In this document: one piece after another, positions 27,152 to 35,877 of the stretch
Numbering within the stretch: position 1 is the stretch's first letter
Layout of the letters: each line of letters begins with the position of its first letter
From: Streptosporangiales bacterium
GTDB taxonomy: Bacteria; Actinomycetota; Actinomycetes; Streptosporangiales; Streptosporangiaceae
DNA: 43,702 nt
Assembly: GCA_009380095.1 (NCBI GenBank)
Contig: WHSL01000022.1
Coordinates: forward strand, 1-43,702
Direction of reading: 5' to 3'
Translations under genes and position numbers: made by a program
The notes under the pieces: generated by a model
The model's input: only the letters and a program-made list of their open reading frames with translations
Databases searched by the model: none
Told to the model about the DNA's origin: nothing

Positions 27152-27418
27152 CTAGAGGCCGGCGGCCGCCTTCTTCAGCCGGCGGCGTTCACGCTCCGAC
27201 AGCCCGCCCCAGATACCGAAGCGTTCGTCGTGTTCGAGCGCGTACTCCAGGCACTCCACGCGCACCTCGCAGGTCCGGCAGACCTTCTTGGCCTCGCGCG
27301 TGGAGCCGCCCTTCTCAGGAAAGAACGCCTCCGGATCGGTCTGCGCGCACAGGGCGCGCTCCTGCCAGCCCAGATCCTCGTCTGTGCCGTGCGCCAGCGG
27401 GATGATCTCCTCGCTCAA
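27152..27418 (-). CDS. whiB: WhiB-class Fe-S transcription factor
   Basis: This 88-residue WhiB-like protein binds a [4Fe-4S] cluster through four cysteines (Cys24, Cys47, Cys50, Cys56; C-x22-C-x2-C-x5-C). The G(I/V)WGG turn lies at 68-72 and the basic tail ERERRRLKKAA follows. The sequence around LGWQERALCAQTDPEAFFPE is nearly that of Streptomyces WhiB, the sporulation-septation factor that works with WhiA, and mycobacterial WhiB2/WhmD. The gene lies between the glycosyltransferase block and fbiA in the same place as those orthologues. The start is a TTG (27418) with a perfect AGGAGGT 5 nt upstream; the frame continues upstream without support. A promoter lies about 75 bp upstream. Confidence 0.95.
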   Translation of the reverse strand: MSEEIIPLAHGTDEDLGWQERALCAQTDPEAFFPEKGGSTREAKKVCRTCEVRVECLEYALEHDERFGIWGGLSERERRRLKKAAAGL

Positions 27419-27423
27419 AGCGC

Positions 27424-27430
27424 ACCTCCT
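27424..27430 (-). promoter_or_regulatory. whiB: Shine-Dalgarno sequence deciding the whiB TTG start
   Basis: AGGAGGT lies 5 nt before TTG at 27418, a near-perfect match to the anti-Shine-Dalgarno of 16S rRNA. It fixes a rare TTG start and suggests that start-codon weakness is offset by strong ribosome binding. Confidence 0.8.
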
Positions 27431-27491
27431 ATGCCCCCTCGAAACCCCTCCCACGTAGTACCCCCCGGGAGGGCTGAACCACACCAATGAA

Positions 27492-27521
27492 ATTACACGC
27501 GCGTGTCTTGCTTCGCGTCAA
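27492..27521 (-). promoter_or_regulatory. whiB: whiB promoter
   Basis: TTGACG (27516-27521) and TGTAAT (27492-27497), both read on the minus strand, are separated by 18 bp, close to the vegetative sigma consensus. A leader of about 70 nt would follow. A second AT-rich stretch with GATATC lies further upstream and could hold another promoter or operator. Confidence 0.6.
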
Positions 27522-27605
27522 CCCGTCACGGTGGTATCGGCTGATATCACAGTCGCGGCCGGCAGGTCGGGCCCAGCGGCCGCGACGGTTCTGACCTCGT
27601 ACGGC

Positions 27606-30428
27606 TCAGCGGCGGTCGTCGCCCGCGTCCCAGTCGCGCCCGGCCGGAGAAGAAGCCGACCGATCCTGGCCATCGGCCCCGGGAACCGCCCGGCCCGCGG
27701 CCGGGTCGTAGCCTCCGTACGGCTCGGCAGCGTAGTCGCTGTGGTCGTCGTAGGCCCCCACGACGGGAAACTGTGCGGTGCTCGCCGGGTTAGCGGATGG
27801 ATCGTCCCGATTGGGCTCCGGTGAGGGGTCCGCGAAGAACCGATCGAACACCGTCCCCCTCCCGCCGGCCGGGGCCTGCGGGCCTCCGGCCGAGACCTGC
27901 GGGCCTCCGGCCGGGCCCTGCGGGCCGCCCGTCCCGTCGTCGGCCACTCCGCCACCGACGACCGGAAAGTCCTCCGTGGCCCGGCCGTCAGCCGGCACGA
28001 AGTCATCCACAGGCCCACCGGCTCCCGCCGGCAACGCCCCCGGGGACGCCGAATCAGCCGACGGGAGCGCACGCGCCGGGTCCGGCTCGTAGGCGTCATC
28101 GGGGCGTCCGGTGCCGAAAGCGTTGAACCCCGAGGCGGGCTCACCCTCCGGAGACCGCATGCCCTGCCCCTCCGGTGACGGCGCGCCCGGGCCCTCTGGA
28201 GACGGCGCGCCCGGGCCCCCCTGTGGCGGCGCCCCTGGGCTCTCCGGTGGTGGCGCGGCCGGGAACGGGTTCGTGGGCACGACCACCCGGTCCGGCGAGT
28301 CGGGATACTCCGGGTACGGCGAGCCGTAGCTCATCCCCTCCCCGGGCGCCCCGAACCGATCCCCGGCCCCAGGCGGGCCCCCCGCCCCGACGTCCGCGAA
28401 CGGCGTCCCCGCCCCGGCGCTCCCGCCGAACGGCGCGCTCTGATCCCCGAACCCCGCCGACGCGTGCGGATCGCCATACGACGATGCCGACGGGTCGCCG
28501 TACGACGACGTGGACAGGTCCGCGGGTGGCCGCGAGGGCGTGGAGGGGTCGCCATAAGACGGCGTGTACGCGGCGGCTGGAGATGGTCCTGTTGGCGACG
28601 GCGTGGACGGGCCGCCAGGCGGATCCGCCGGCTGCGAGGACGCGTTGCCGAACATGTCCGTCGGGAGCGGCGGGACGCCGGTGGACTCGGCCGCCGGCTC
28701 GGCCATGGTGTACCAGCCGAACTCGACCGCCTGCCGAGCCGCCTCCTCGCTCGAGAAGGCCTGACCCTGCGGATTCCCAAAACCGCCCTGACCCGGCGAA
28801 TCACCGAATCCTCCCTGCTCCGAGCCGAAGCCGCCTTGCCCCGGCGTGAAGCCGTCCTGCCCGGAACCGAAGCCGCTCTGCCCGGAACCGAAGCCGCCCT
28901 GCCCCGAAGCGAAGCCGCCCTGCCCGGAGCCGAAGTCGCCCTGTCCCGAGGGCGGCGTACCACCGAACCCGCCATGGTCCGCGGGTGCCGGACTACCGAA
29001 GCCGCCATGGTCCGAGGGGAACGCCTGACCGGCGGGCGAGTAGGTGGAGGGCGGCGGCTCGGGCTGTTCGTACACCCCGTGCGCAGGCGGGTGGACCGGC
29101 GGGAACGCGGGGTTGCCGCCGGTCGGCGCGTACCCCGCGCCATAGGGACCGGCGGGGCCGGCTTGCCCGGCTTGCCCGGCTTGCCCGTCGGAAGCATCCG
29201 TGTAAGGAGCCGCCTCGCGCCGACCGAGCCCCGGCTCGCGCGGACCGAACCCCGGAACGATGCCGCTCGCACCACCCCCGGACGCACCCCCGGACCCCGG
29301 CTCGGCCGGCCCACCGGCCGCACTTCCAGTGCCTGCGAATGCACCTTGGTCGAAGTCGCTACCCGGCGCACCACGGGCTGGGTCACCTGGGAGGCCCGGC
29401 GGAAGCCCGCCCGGCCCACCGGAATCGGCGGCACCCGCGCCGGTGAAAGCGCCCTGGGAGGGATTACCGGCCGAGACACCCTGCGCGGGGTCGCCCGGCC
29501 CGCTCGAGGAGAAGGGGTCACCCGGCGTGCTCGAAGAGAAGGGGCCGCCCGGCGCGCTCTGCCCGGGAGCGTCCGGAGCCCCGGGGGAACCGGGACCCGC
29601 ACTGCCGGAGCCGAGGGACGCGCCTCCTACGCCGCTTGAGCCGAGCGCCCCGGGACCCGCACCGCCGGGACCCATTTGGCCCGGCCCGACGTCAACACCT
29701 GCACCGCCCGGACCCACCTGGCCGGGCCCGACGTCAACACCTGCACCGCCCGGACCCACCTGGCCGGGCCCGACGTCAACACCTGCACCGCCCGAACCCA
29801 CCTGGCCGGGCCCGACGTCAACACCTGCACCGCCCGAACCCACCTGGCCGGGCCCCACACCGAGACCCGCACCGCCGGGGCCTGCACCGCCAGGGCCGGG
29901 GGCGGGGCCGGGGTGGGAGGGCGGGCCGCCGTAGCCGGCGAAGCCGCCCTGGGGGGCGCCTTGAGACCCCGTGGGCGCGGGGGTGGCCGGGCGCAGCGCC
30001 ACAACCTCGGGTGAGCTGTGCACGCCGAGGGTGTAGAGCCCGGCGAGCGCGAGCAGCGCGAGTTGGGCGAGGCCGAGCAGCACCGTCATCGACTTGTCCA
30101 GCGCGCCGAGCTCGGAGAACAGCGACGCGAAGACGGCGAGCACGCCGAACAGCGCGGAACCGCCCTGGGCGACGAGCGCGAGCCGTACGAACAGCCGCGT
30201 CTGCGGCAACAGCGGGCCGCCCTTCGTCGCCAGCAGTACGGCGGCGACCGGCAGCGCCGTGGCCGCCGGCCCGATCAGCGCTCCGCCGCGGGCGACCGCC
30301 GCCCCCCACTCGGCGAAGTGACCGATCGCGATGATGCGCAGCAGCGCGTACAGCACGCCGAGCAGGGAGAGCCCGAGGAGGACCCAGACGGCGGGCCCGC
30401 GCAGCCGGTTCGCGTCCTGATGATTCAC
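27606..30428 (-). CDS. Four-TM membrane protein with a long repeat-rich disordered tail
   Basis: This 940-residue protein is not recognised as a named family. Residues 1-145 contain four membrane helices (VWVLLGLSLLGVLYALL; GPAATALPVAAVLLAT; FVRLALVAQGGSALFGVLAVF; LLGLAQLALLALAGLYTLGV). The other 795 residues are low-complexity and rich in Gly, Pro, Ser, Gln and Asp. They include four identical-type 14-residue repeats GVDVGPGQVGPGGA, a block of GFGSGQG heptads and many PGGPG-like segments, resembling an intrinsically disordered, condensate- or scaffold-like tail on the cytoplasmic side. GGGGGAG precedes the GTG by 6-7 nt. It lies between whiB and fbiA and is divergent from fbiA. No catalytic motif is visible. 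A short TM protein with a variable tail is the more general description of homologues I would expect. Confidence 0.7.
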   Translation of the reverse strand: MNHQDANRLRGPAVWVLLGLSLLGVLYALLRIIAIGHFAEWGAAVARGGALIGPAATALPVAAVLLATKGGPLLPQTRLFVRLALVAQGGSALFGVLAVFASLFSELGALDKSMTVLLGLAQLALLALAGLYTLGVHSSPEVVALRPATPAPTGSQGAPQGGFAGYGGPPSHPGPAPGPGGAGPGGAGLGVGPGQVGSGGAGVDVGPGQVGSGGAGVDVGPGQVGPGGAGVDVGPGQVGPGGAGVDVGPGQMGPGGAGPGALGSSGVGGASLGSGSAGPGSPGAPDAPGQSAPGGPFSSSTPGDPFSSSGPGDPAQGVSAGNPSQGAFTGAGAADSGGPGGLPPGLPGDPARGAPGSDFDQGAFAGTGSAAGGPAEPGSGGASGGGASGIVPGFGPREPGLGRREAAPYTDASDGQAGQAGQAGPAGPYGAGYAPTGGNPAFPPVHPPAHGVYEQPEPPPSTYSPAGQAFPSDHGGFGSPAPADHGGFGGTPPSGQGDFGSGQGGFASGQGGFGSGQSGFGSGQDGFTPGQGGFGSEQGGFGDSPGQGGFGNPQGQAFSSEEAARQAVEFGWYTMAEPAAESTGVPPLPTDMFGNASSQPADPPGGPSTPSPTGPSPAAAYTPSYGDPSTPSRPPADLSTSSYGDPSASSYGDPHASAGFGDQSAPFGGSAGAGTPFADVGAGGPPGAGDRFGAPGEGMSYGSPYPEYPDSPDRVVVPTNPFPAAPPPESPGAPPQGGPGAPSPEGPGAPSPEGQGMRSPEGEPASGFNAFGTGRPDDAYEPDPARALPSADSASPGALPAGAGGPVDDFVPADGRATEDFPVVGGGVADDGTGGPQGPAGGPQVSAGGPQAPAGGRGTVFDRFFADPSPEPNRDDPSANPASTAQFPVVGAYDDHSDYAAEPYGGYDPAAGRAVPGADGQDRSASSPAGRDWDAGDDRR
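28795..28960 (-). repeat. 21-bp repeats encoding GFGSGQG heptads
   Basis: About seven imperfect units encode FGSGQGG-type heptapeptides in the tail of the 940-residue protein. Third-base differences between units indicate older expansion than in the 42-bp array. Confidence 0.75.
29688..29855 (-). repeat. Four 42-bp tandem repeats
   Basis: Units at 29688-29729, 29730-29771, 29772-29813 and 29814-29855 are nearly identical (one or two differences, e.g. cggac versus cgaac) and encode the 14-residue unit GVDVGPGQVG(P/S)GGA. The low divergence implies recent or ongoing expansion and possible copy-number variation among strains. Confidence 0.9.
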
Positions 30429-30724
30429 GGCCTGCTCCCCCCACGCGCCCGGAGCGGATGAGCACGGAAACGAGGTTCCACGGTGGCCCCCTCGTTGGAC
30501 GGGTGTCCGGGGAAGCTTCGCACAGCTTTGCGGCTGACGTGGCCCAATGACGGATACGGGTTGTTACGCTGCGCTGCCCTTTTCCGCGCTGAACAGCGGA
30601 TTCCACGGACGAAATCCGACACGAAATCACCGATCGTGACCATTCGCTCGCCGGCCGCACACGCCCCACCTCGCGCGCCGGGGGGCCGGACAGGAGTGTC
30701 GTACGGGCCTGACAGACTGGCCGC
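30429..30724. other. Divergent intergenic region, 296 bp
   Basis: This is the longest gene-free stretch and is less GC-rich than its surroundings. It holds a 12-bp-period direct repeat ACGAAATC (30609-30616 and 30621-30628) and a CGGATT-N10-AATCCG inverted repeat (30597-30618), candidate operator sequences. No small gene or RNA structure is convincing. Confidence 0.4.
30713..30718 (+). promoter_or_regulatory. fbiA: Leaderless -10 element of fbiA
   Basis: CAGACT lies exactly 6 nt before the ATG with no Shine-Dalgarno, matching other leaderless starts here; the same CAGACT hexamer precedes the AlkA-like gene. Confidence 0.5.
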
Positions 30725-31672
30725 ATGCGACTAGTCGTTCCGGCCGGCGGCATCGGTGGCGCCCGGTTCCTGCGCGGCCTGCGGGCCGACGTGCCCGACG
30801 CCGAGGTGACGGTGATCGGCAACACCGGCGACGACATCTCGCTGTTCGGCCTGCGCGTCTGCCCCGACCTCGACACGGTGATGTACACGCTGGGCGGCGG
30901 CATCGCCGAAGACCGCGGCTGGGGCCGCGCCGACGAGACGTTCACGGTCCGCGAGGAGCTCGCGGCGTACGAGGTGGCCCCCCTCTGGTTCACCCTCGGC
31001 GACCGCGACTTCGCCACCCACATCGTGCGCAGCCAGATGCTCGCGGCGGGGTATCCGCTGTCCGCGGTGACCGAGGCGCTGTGCGACCGCTGGCGCCCGG
31101 GGGTCCGGCTGCTGCCGATGAGCGACGACCGCGTCGAGACGCACGTGGTGATCGAAGACGAGCAGGGCCGCCGCGCCGTGCACTTCCAAGAGTGGTGGGT
31201 GCGGCTGCACGCGGAGGTGCCCGCCGAGCAGATCATCGCGGTGGGCGCGGAGGAGGCCAGCCCCGCGCCCGGCGTGCTGGAGGCGATCGAGGCGGCCGAC
31301 GCGGTGCTGCTGCCGCCGTCCAACCCGGTGGTCAGCGTGGGCACCATCCTCCAGGTGCCGGGCCTGCGCGAGGCCATCGCCGGCAAGACCGTGGTGGGAG
31401 TCTCGCCGATCATCGGCGACGCCCCGGTGCGCGGCATGGCCGACGCCTGCCTGACCGCGATCGGCGTCGAGACGAGCGCCCGCGCGGTGGCCGAGCACTA
31501 CGGGCCTGAGCTGCTCGACGGCTGGCTCGTCGACGACGCCGACGCGGCAGTCGCCACGGACGGCGTTCCCGGCATCGAGGTGCGCGCCCGCCCGCTCTAC
31601 ATGCGTGACACCGAGTCCGCCGCCGCCATCGCCAAGGCCACCCTCGACCTCGCCCTGGAGCTGCGGTCATGA
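30725..31672 (+). CDS. fbiA: F420 biosynthesis phospho-(enol)pyruvyl/lactyl transferase
   Basis: This 315-residue CofD/FbiA enzyme transfers the phospholactate-type side chain from its guanosine-activated form to the deazaflavin Fo. In mycobacteria the donor derives from phosphoenolpyruvate, giving dehydro-F420-0. The N-terminal [12 protein letters not shown], the [25 protein letters not shown] block, the [12 protein letters not shown] segment and the C-terminal [16 protein letters not shown] are family signatures. Length is normal. The start ATG follows CAGACT by 6 nt. Its stop overlaps the fbiB start (ATGA). The partner guanylyltransferase FbiD/CofC is not in this window. Confidence 0.96.
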   Translation: MRLVVPAGGIGGARFLRGLRADVPDAEVTVIGNTGDDISLFGLRVCPDLDTVMYTLGGGIAEDRGWGRADETFTVREELAAYEVAPLWFTLGDRDFATHIVRSQMLAAGYPLSAVTEALCDRWRPGVRLLPMSDDRVETHVVIEDEQGRRAVHFQEWWVRLHAEVPAEQIIAVGAEEASPAPGVLEAIEAADAVLLPPSNPVVSVGTILQVPGLREAIAGKTVVGVSPIIGDAPVRGMADACLTAIGVETSARAVAEHYGPELLDGWLVDDADAAVATDGVPGIEVRARPLYMRDTESAAAIAKATLDLALELRS

Positions 31673-32952
31673 GTGAGCGGTTCGAGGTCTGGGGAGTCCC
31701 CGGGATCGCCGAGGTGCGGGCGGGGGACGACATCGCCGCGCTGATCGCCGCGGCCGAGCCCGGCCTGCGCGACGGTGACGTGGTCATCGTCACGTCCAAG
31801 ATCGTGAGCAAGGCGGAGGGCCGGGTGCGGGCGGGCGACCGCCTCGAGACGGTGGCCGCCGAGACCGTCCGGGTCGTCGCCGCCAAGGGTGACGCCCGCA
31901 TCGTGGAGACCCGGCAGGGCCTCGTGCTCGCCGCGGCCGGGGTCGACGCCTCCAATACCGAGCCCGGCACCGTGGTGCTGCTCCCGGAGGATCCGGACGC
32001 CTCCGCGCGCGCGATCCGCGACGGGCTGCGCGACAGGCTCGGCGTACGGGTCGCCGTCCTCGTCACCGACACGTTCGGCCGGCCCTGGCGGCTCGGCCAG
32101 ACCGACGTGGCGATCGGCGCCGCCGGGATCGCGCCCATCGTGGACCTGCGCGGCGAGACCGACGGGTACGGCAACCGCCTCGAGGCCACGCTGAACGCGG
32201 TCGCCGACGAGATCGCCGGCGCGGGCGAGCTGGTGAAGGGCAAGTTCGCCGGGGTCCCGGTGGCCGTCGCCCGCGGGCTCGAGCACCTCGTCACCGACGA
32301 CGCCGGTGCGGGCGCCGCGGCCCTGGTCCGCCGTCCCGACGAGGACCTGTTCCGGTACGGCTCCCGCGACGTGCTGTTCGCCCGCCGCACGGTCCGGGAG
32401 TTCACCGCCGACCCGGTCGACCCGGCCGCGGTGCGCCGGGCCGTCGCCGCCGCCATCACCGCCCCGGCGCCGCATCACACCACGCCGTGGCGGTTCGTGC
32501 TGCTGGAGTCGGCCGAGGCGCGCAAGCGGCTGCTGGACGCGATGCTCGACGCGTGGATCGCGGATCTGCGCGCCGACGGGTTCTCCGAGGAGTCCATCGC
32601 CCGCCGGGTGCGCCGGGGCGACGTGCTGCGCCGGGCGCCGTACGTGGTCGTGCCGTGCCTCGTCGCCGACGGGGCGCACCCGTATCCGGACGAGCGGCGG
32701 GGCGCCGCCGAGCGGACCATGTTCCACGTGGCGATGGGCGCCGGGGTGCAGAACCTGCTGGTCGGGCTGGCGGTGGAGGGGCTCGGCTCCTGCTGGGTGT
32801 CGAGCACGCTGTTCTGCCAGGACGTGGTCCGCGGAGAGCTCGCGCTACCCGAGGAGTGGCAGCCGATGGGCGCGGTCGGCGTCGGCCACGCCGCGGCCCC
32901 GCCGAAGGACCGCCCGCCCCGCGACCCAGCCGACTTCATCCTCACCCGCTGA
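31669..32952 (+). CDS. fbiB: F420:gamma-L-glutamyl ligase with nitroreductase domain
   Basis: This 427-residue bifunctional FbiB has a CofE domain (about 1-245) that adds glutamates to F420-0; it is recognised by [34 protein letters not shown] and [15 protein letters not shown]-terminal FMN-binding nitroreductase-like domain (from about 250) carries [24 protein letters not shown] and GLGSCWVSS. In mycobacteria the latter reduces dehydro-F420-0. Overlap with fbiA by 4 bp indicates coupled translation. A G/C hairpin lies 34 nt downstream, and fbiC begins 202 bp later. Confidence 0.96.
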   Translation: MSERFEVWGVPGIAEVRAGDDIAALIAAAEPGLRDGDVVIVTSKIVSKAEGRVRAGDRLETVAAETVRVVAAKGDARIVETRQGLVLAAAGVDASNTEPGTVVLLPEDPDASARAIRDGLRDRLGVRVAVLVTDTFGRPWRLGQTDVAIGAAGIAPIVDLRGETDGYGNRLEATLNAVADEIAGAGELVKGKFAGVPVAVARGLEHLVTDDAGAGAAALVRRPDEDLFRYGSRDVLFARRTVREFTADPVDPAAVRRAVAAAITAPAPHHTTPWRFVLLESAEARKRLLDAMLDAWIADLRADGFSEESIARRVRRGDVLRRAPYVVVPCLVADGAHPYPDERRGAAERTMFHVAMGAGVQNLLVGLAVEGLGSCWVSSTLFCQDVVRGELALPEEWQPMGAVGVGHAAAPPKDRPPRDPADFILTR

Positions 32953-32985
32953 CGGAGGAGGACACCGTCCTGGATCGCTGAAGTG

Positions 32986-33006
32986 GGGCGGCGGACGGGG
33001 CCGCCC
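32986..33006 (+). terminator. Possible weak hairpin after fbiB
   Basis: GGGCGGC and GCCGCCC form a 7-bp stem with a 7-nt loop, 34 nt after the fbiB stop. No T-tract follows, so it may attenuate rather than end transcription before fbiC. Confidence 0.35.
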
Positions 33007-33154
33007 GGCCCGCCGATCCCGGTCGTGGCGGGGGGCTCGCCGTAGGGACGCGGCGGTGGACTCGTAGTGTGCCCAAGGGGACATCGGGAACGGCTCCGGA
33101 CGTGCGGACCGATACCCGGCGTCGGCAGACCGCGACCGACAGGAACGGTGAGGC

Positions 33155-35728
33155 ATGGCCACTCCGACCGGACCGTCCGACAACGCCCTGCGCCGCTCGC
33201 TGGCCCGCGCCCGGGACGGCAAGCAACTGGATCAGGCCGAGGCCACCACCCTGCTGTACGCCCGCGGCGAGCACCTCGACGCCCTCCTGGAACACGCCGG
33301 CCGCGTCCGGGACGCGGGCCTCACCGCGGCCGGCCGCCCCGGCGTCATCACCTACAGCCGCAAGGTCTTCATCCCGCTCACCCGGCTCTGCCGGGACCGC
33401 TGCGGCTACTGCACCTTCGCCACGGTGCCGGGCCGGCTGCCCGCCCCGTACCTCACCCCCGACGAGGTGCTGGACATCGCCCGCCGCGGCGCCGAGCTGG
33501 GCTGCAAGGAGGCCCTGTTCACGCTCGGCGACCGCCCGGAGGATCGGTGGAGCCAGGCCCGCGAGTGGCTTGACGCGCACGGCTTCGACGACACGCTGTC
33601 CTACGTGCGCGCGATGGCCGTACGGGTCCTGGAAGAGACCGGCCTTCTCCCGCACCTCAACCCGGGCGTGCTGACCTGGCGCGACCTGCAGCGGCTCAAG
33701 CCCGTCGCCCCGTCCATGGGGATGATGCTGGAGACGACCGCGGACCGGCTGTTCAGCGAGCGCGGCGGCCCGCACTTCGGCTCGCCGGACAAGGACCCGG
33801 CGGTGCGGCTGAGGGTCCTTGAGGACGCGGGCCGCAGCAGCGTGCCGTTCACCACCGGCATCCTCATCGGCATCGGCGAGACCCCGGAGGAGCGCGCCGA
33901 CTCGATCTTCGCCATCCGCAAGGTCGCGCGGGAGTACGGCGGCGTCCAAGAGGTCATCGTGCAGAACTTCCGCGCCAAGCCGGACACCAAGATGCGCGCC
34001 ATGCCCGACGCCGACCTGCACGAGCTCGCCGCCACGATCGCGGTGGCCCGGCTGGTGCTCGGCCCCCGGGTCCGCATCCAGGCACCGCCCAACCTGATCG
34101 GCGACGAGTACGCGATGATCCTCGCCGCCGGCATCGACGACTGGGGCGGGGTCAGCCCGCTGACGCCCGACCACGTCAACCCGGAGCGGCCCTGGCCGCA
34201 GATCGACGAGCTGGCCGAGCGCACCGCGCGCGACAGGTTCACGCTGCGCGAGCGGCTCACGATCTACCCGGAGTACGTACGGGCCGGCGAGCCCTGGCTC
34301 GACCCCCGGCTGAACGCGCACGTCGCGGCCCTCACCGACCCGGAGACCGGACTCGCCCGCGAGGACGCGATCCCCCGCGGCCTCCCCTGGCAGGAGCCGG
34401 ACGGCGGCTGGGCCGCCCACGACGGACAGGGCCGTACCGACCTGCACGTCGGCATCGACACCGACGGCCGCACGGCGGACCGCCGCGACGACTTCGACGT
34501 CGTGTACGGCGACTGGGACGAGCTGCGCGGAAGGATCAGCACCGCCCCCGCCCGGTTCGACGCCGACGTACGGGACGCGCTGCGCAGCGCCGAGCGCGAC
34601 CCGGCCGGCCTCTCCGACGACGAGGCGCTGTCGCTGCTGCACGCGGACGGCTCCGAGCTGGACGCGCTGGCGGAGCTGGCGGACGGGCTGCGGCGGGACG
34701 TGGCCGGGGACGACGTCACGTACGTGGTGACCCGGAACATCAACTTCACGAACGTCTGCTACACCGGCTGCCGGTTCTGCGCGTTCGCGCAGCGCCGCAC
34801 CGACGCGGACGCGTACTCGCTGTCGCTCGCCCAGGTCGGCGACCGGGTCGACGAGGCGTGGGAGGCCGGCGCCACCGAGGTCTGCATGCAGGGCGGCATC
34901 CACCCCGACCTGCCCGGCGACGCCTACTTCGAGCTGGCCGCCGAGGTGAAGCGCCGCCGGCCGGAGATCCACCTGCACGCGTTCAGCCCGATGGAGGTCG
35001 TCAACGGCGCGTCGCGCTGCGACATGTCCATCGAGGAGTGGCTGATCCGGGCGAAGGAGGCGGGCGTCGACTCGCTGCCCGGCACGGCCGCGGAGATCCT
35101 CGACGACGACGTGCGCTGGGTCCTCACCAAGGGCAAGCTGCCCACCTCGGCGTGGATCGAGGTGGTGACCACCGCGCACCGGATCGGCCTGCCGACGACC
35201 TCCACGATGATGTACGGGCACGTGGACACGCCCGCCCACTGGGTCGCGCACCTGAAGCTGCTGGCCAGGCTGCAGCGCGAGTCGGGTGGGTTCAGCGAGT
35301 TCGTGCTGCTGCCGTTCGTGCACACCAACGCGCCGATCTATCTGGCCGGGCTGGCCCGGCCCGGGCCCACGCCGCAGCAGAACCGGGCCGTGCACGCGCT
35401 GGCCCGGCTGCTGCTGCACGGGGCGATCGGCAACATCCAGTGCTCCTGGGTGAAGCTCGGTGAGGACCTCTGCCGGGACGTGCTGCGCGGCGGGGTCAAC
35501 GACATCGGCGGCACGCTGATGGAGGAGACGATCAGCCGGATGGCGGGGTCGGAGCAGGGGTCGTACAAGACGATCAGTGACATGGCGGCGCTCGTCGCGC
35601 CGACCGGCCGGCCGCTGCGGCAGCGCGGCACGCTGTACGGCGCGGTGAGCGAGGAGCGTCGGTCCGTGGCGGCGGCGAGCGACGGGGTGGCGATGGCGGT
35701 ACGGCGCCCCACACTACCGCTGGTCTGA
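33155..35728 (+). CDS. fbiC: FO synthase (7,8-didemethyl-8-hydroxy-5-deazariboflavin synthase)
   Basis: This 857-residue fused CofG-CofH radical SAM enzyme makes the deazaflavin Fo from tyrosine and a flavin precursor. Both cluster-binding motifs are intact: CRDRCGYC (Cys79, Cys83, Cys86) in the CofG half and CYTGCRFC (Cys535, Cys539, Cys542) in the CofH half. Family segments such as [40 protein letters not shown] and [12 protein letters not shown] are present. Length is typical of actinobacterial FbiC. GGTGAGG precedes the ATG. It lies 202 bp after fbiB; in mycobacteria and streptomycetes fbiC is far away, so this contiguity is uncommon. Four 28-bp repeats begin at its stop. Confidence 0.97.
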   Translation: MATPTGPSDNALRRSLARARDGKQLDQAEATTLLYARGEHLDALLEHAGRVRDAGLTAAGRPGVITYSRKVFIPLTRLCRDRCGYCTFATVPGRLPAPYLTPDEVLDIARRGAELGCKEALFTLGDRPEDRWSQAREWLDAHGFDDTLSYVRAMAVRVLEETGLLPHLNPGVLTWRDLQRLKPVAPSMGMMLETTADRLFSERGGPHFGSPDKDPAVRLRVLEDAGRSSVPFTTGILIGIGETPEERADSIFAIRKVAREYGGVQEVIVQNFRAKPDTKMRAMPDADLHELAATIAVARLVLGPRVRIQAPPNLIGDEYAMILAAGIDDWGGVSPLTPDHVNPERPWPQIDELAERTARDRFTLRERLTIYPEYVRAGEPWLDPRLNAHVAALTDPETGLAREDAIPRGLPWQEPDGGWAAHDGQGRTDLHVGIDTDGRTADRRDDFDVVYGDWDELRGRISTAPARFDADVRDALRSAERDPAGLSDDEALSLLHADGSELDALAELADGLRRDVAGDDVTYVVTRNINFTNVCYTGCRFCAFAQRRTDADAYSLSLAQVGDRVDEAWEAGATEVCMQGGIHPDLPGDAYFELAAEVKRRRPEIHLHAFSPMEVVNGASRCDMSIEEWLIRAKEAGVDSLPGTAAEILDDDVRWVLTKGKLPTSAWIEVVTTAHRIGLPTTSTMMYGHVDTPAHWVAHLKLLARLQRESGGFSEFVLLPFVHTNAPIYLAGLARPGPTPQQNRAVHALARLLLHGAIGNIQCSWVKLGEDLCRDVLRGGVNDIGGTLMEETISRMAGSEQGSYKTISDMAALVAPTGRPLRQRGTLYGAVSEERRSVAAASDGVAMAVRRPTLPLV

Positions 35729-35835
35729 CCGGGGCCGTATGGCGCCGCCGGCCTGACCGGGCCGTCTGGCGCCGCCGGCCTGACCGGGGCCGTACGTCGC
35801 CGCCGGCCTGACCGAGGCCGTACGGCACCGCGGGC
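35725..35835. repeat. Four tandem 27/28-bp repeats after fbiC
   Basis: Units at 35725-35752, 35753-35779, 35780-35807 and 35808-35835 follow the pattern ctgaccggggccgtNNggcg followed by ccgccggc, with a few differences. The first unit contains the fbiC stop codon. They lie between convergent genes; no protein is encoded. Confidence 0.85.
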
Positions 35836-35877
35836 GCGACCCGGGGCCGGGCGCGGCCGCGACGGCGGCCCGCCGGG

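Noticed and set aside
29688-29855. CRISPR array
   Set aside because: The 42-bp units are contiguous without unique spacers and lie in frame within a coding sequence.
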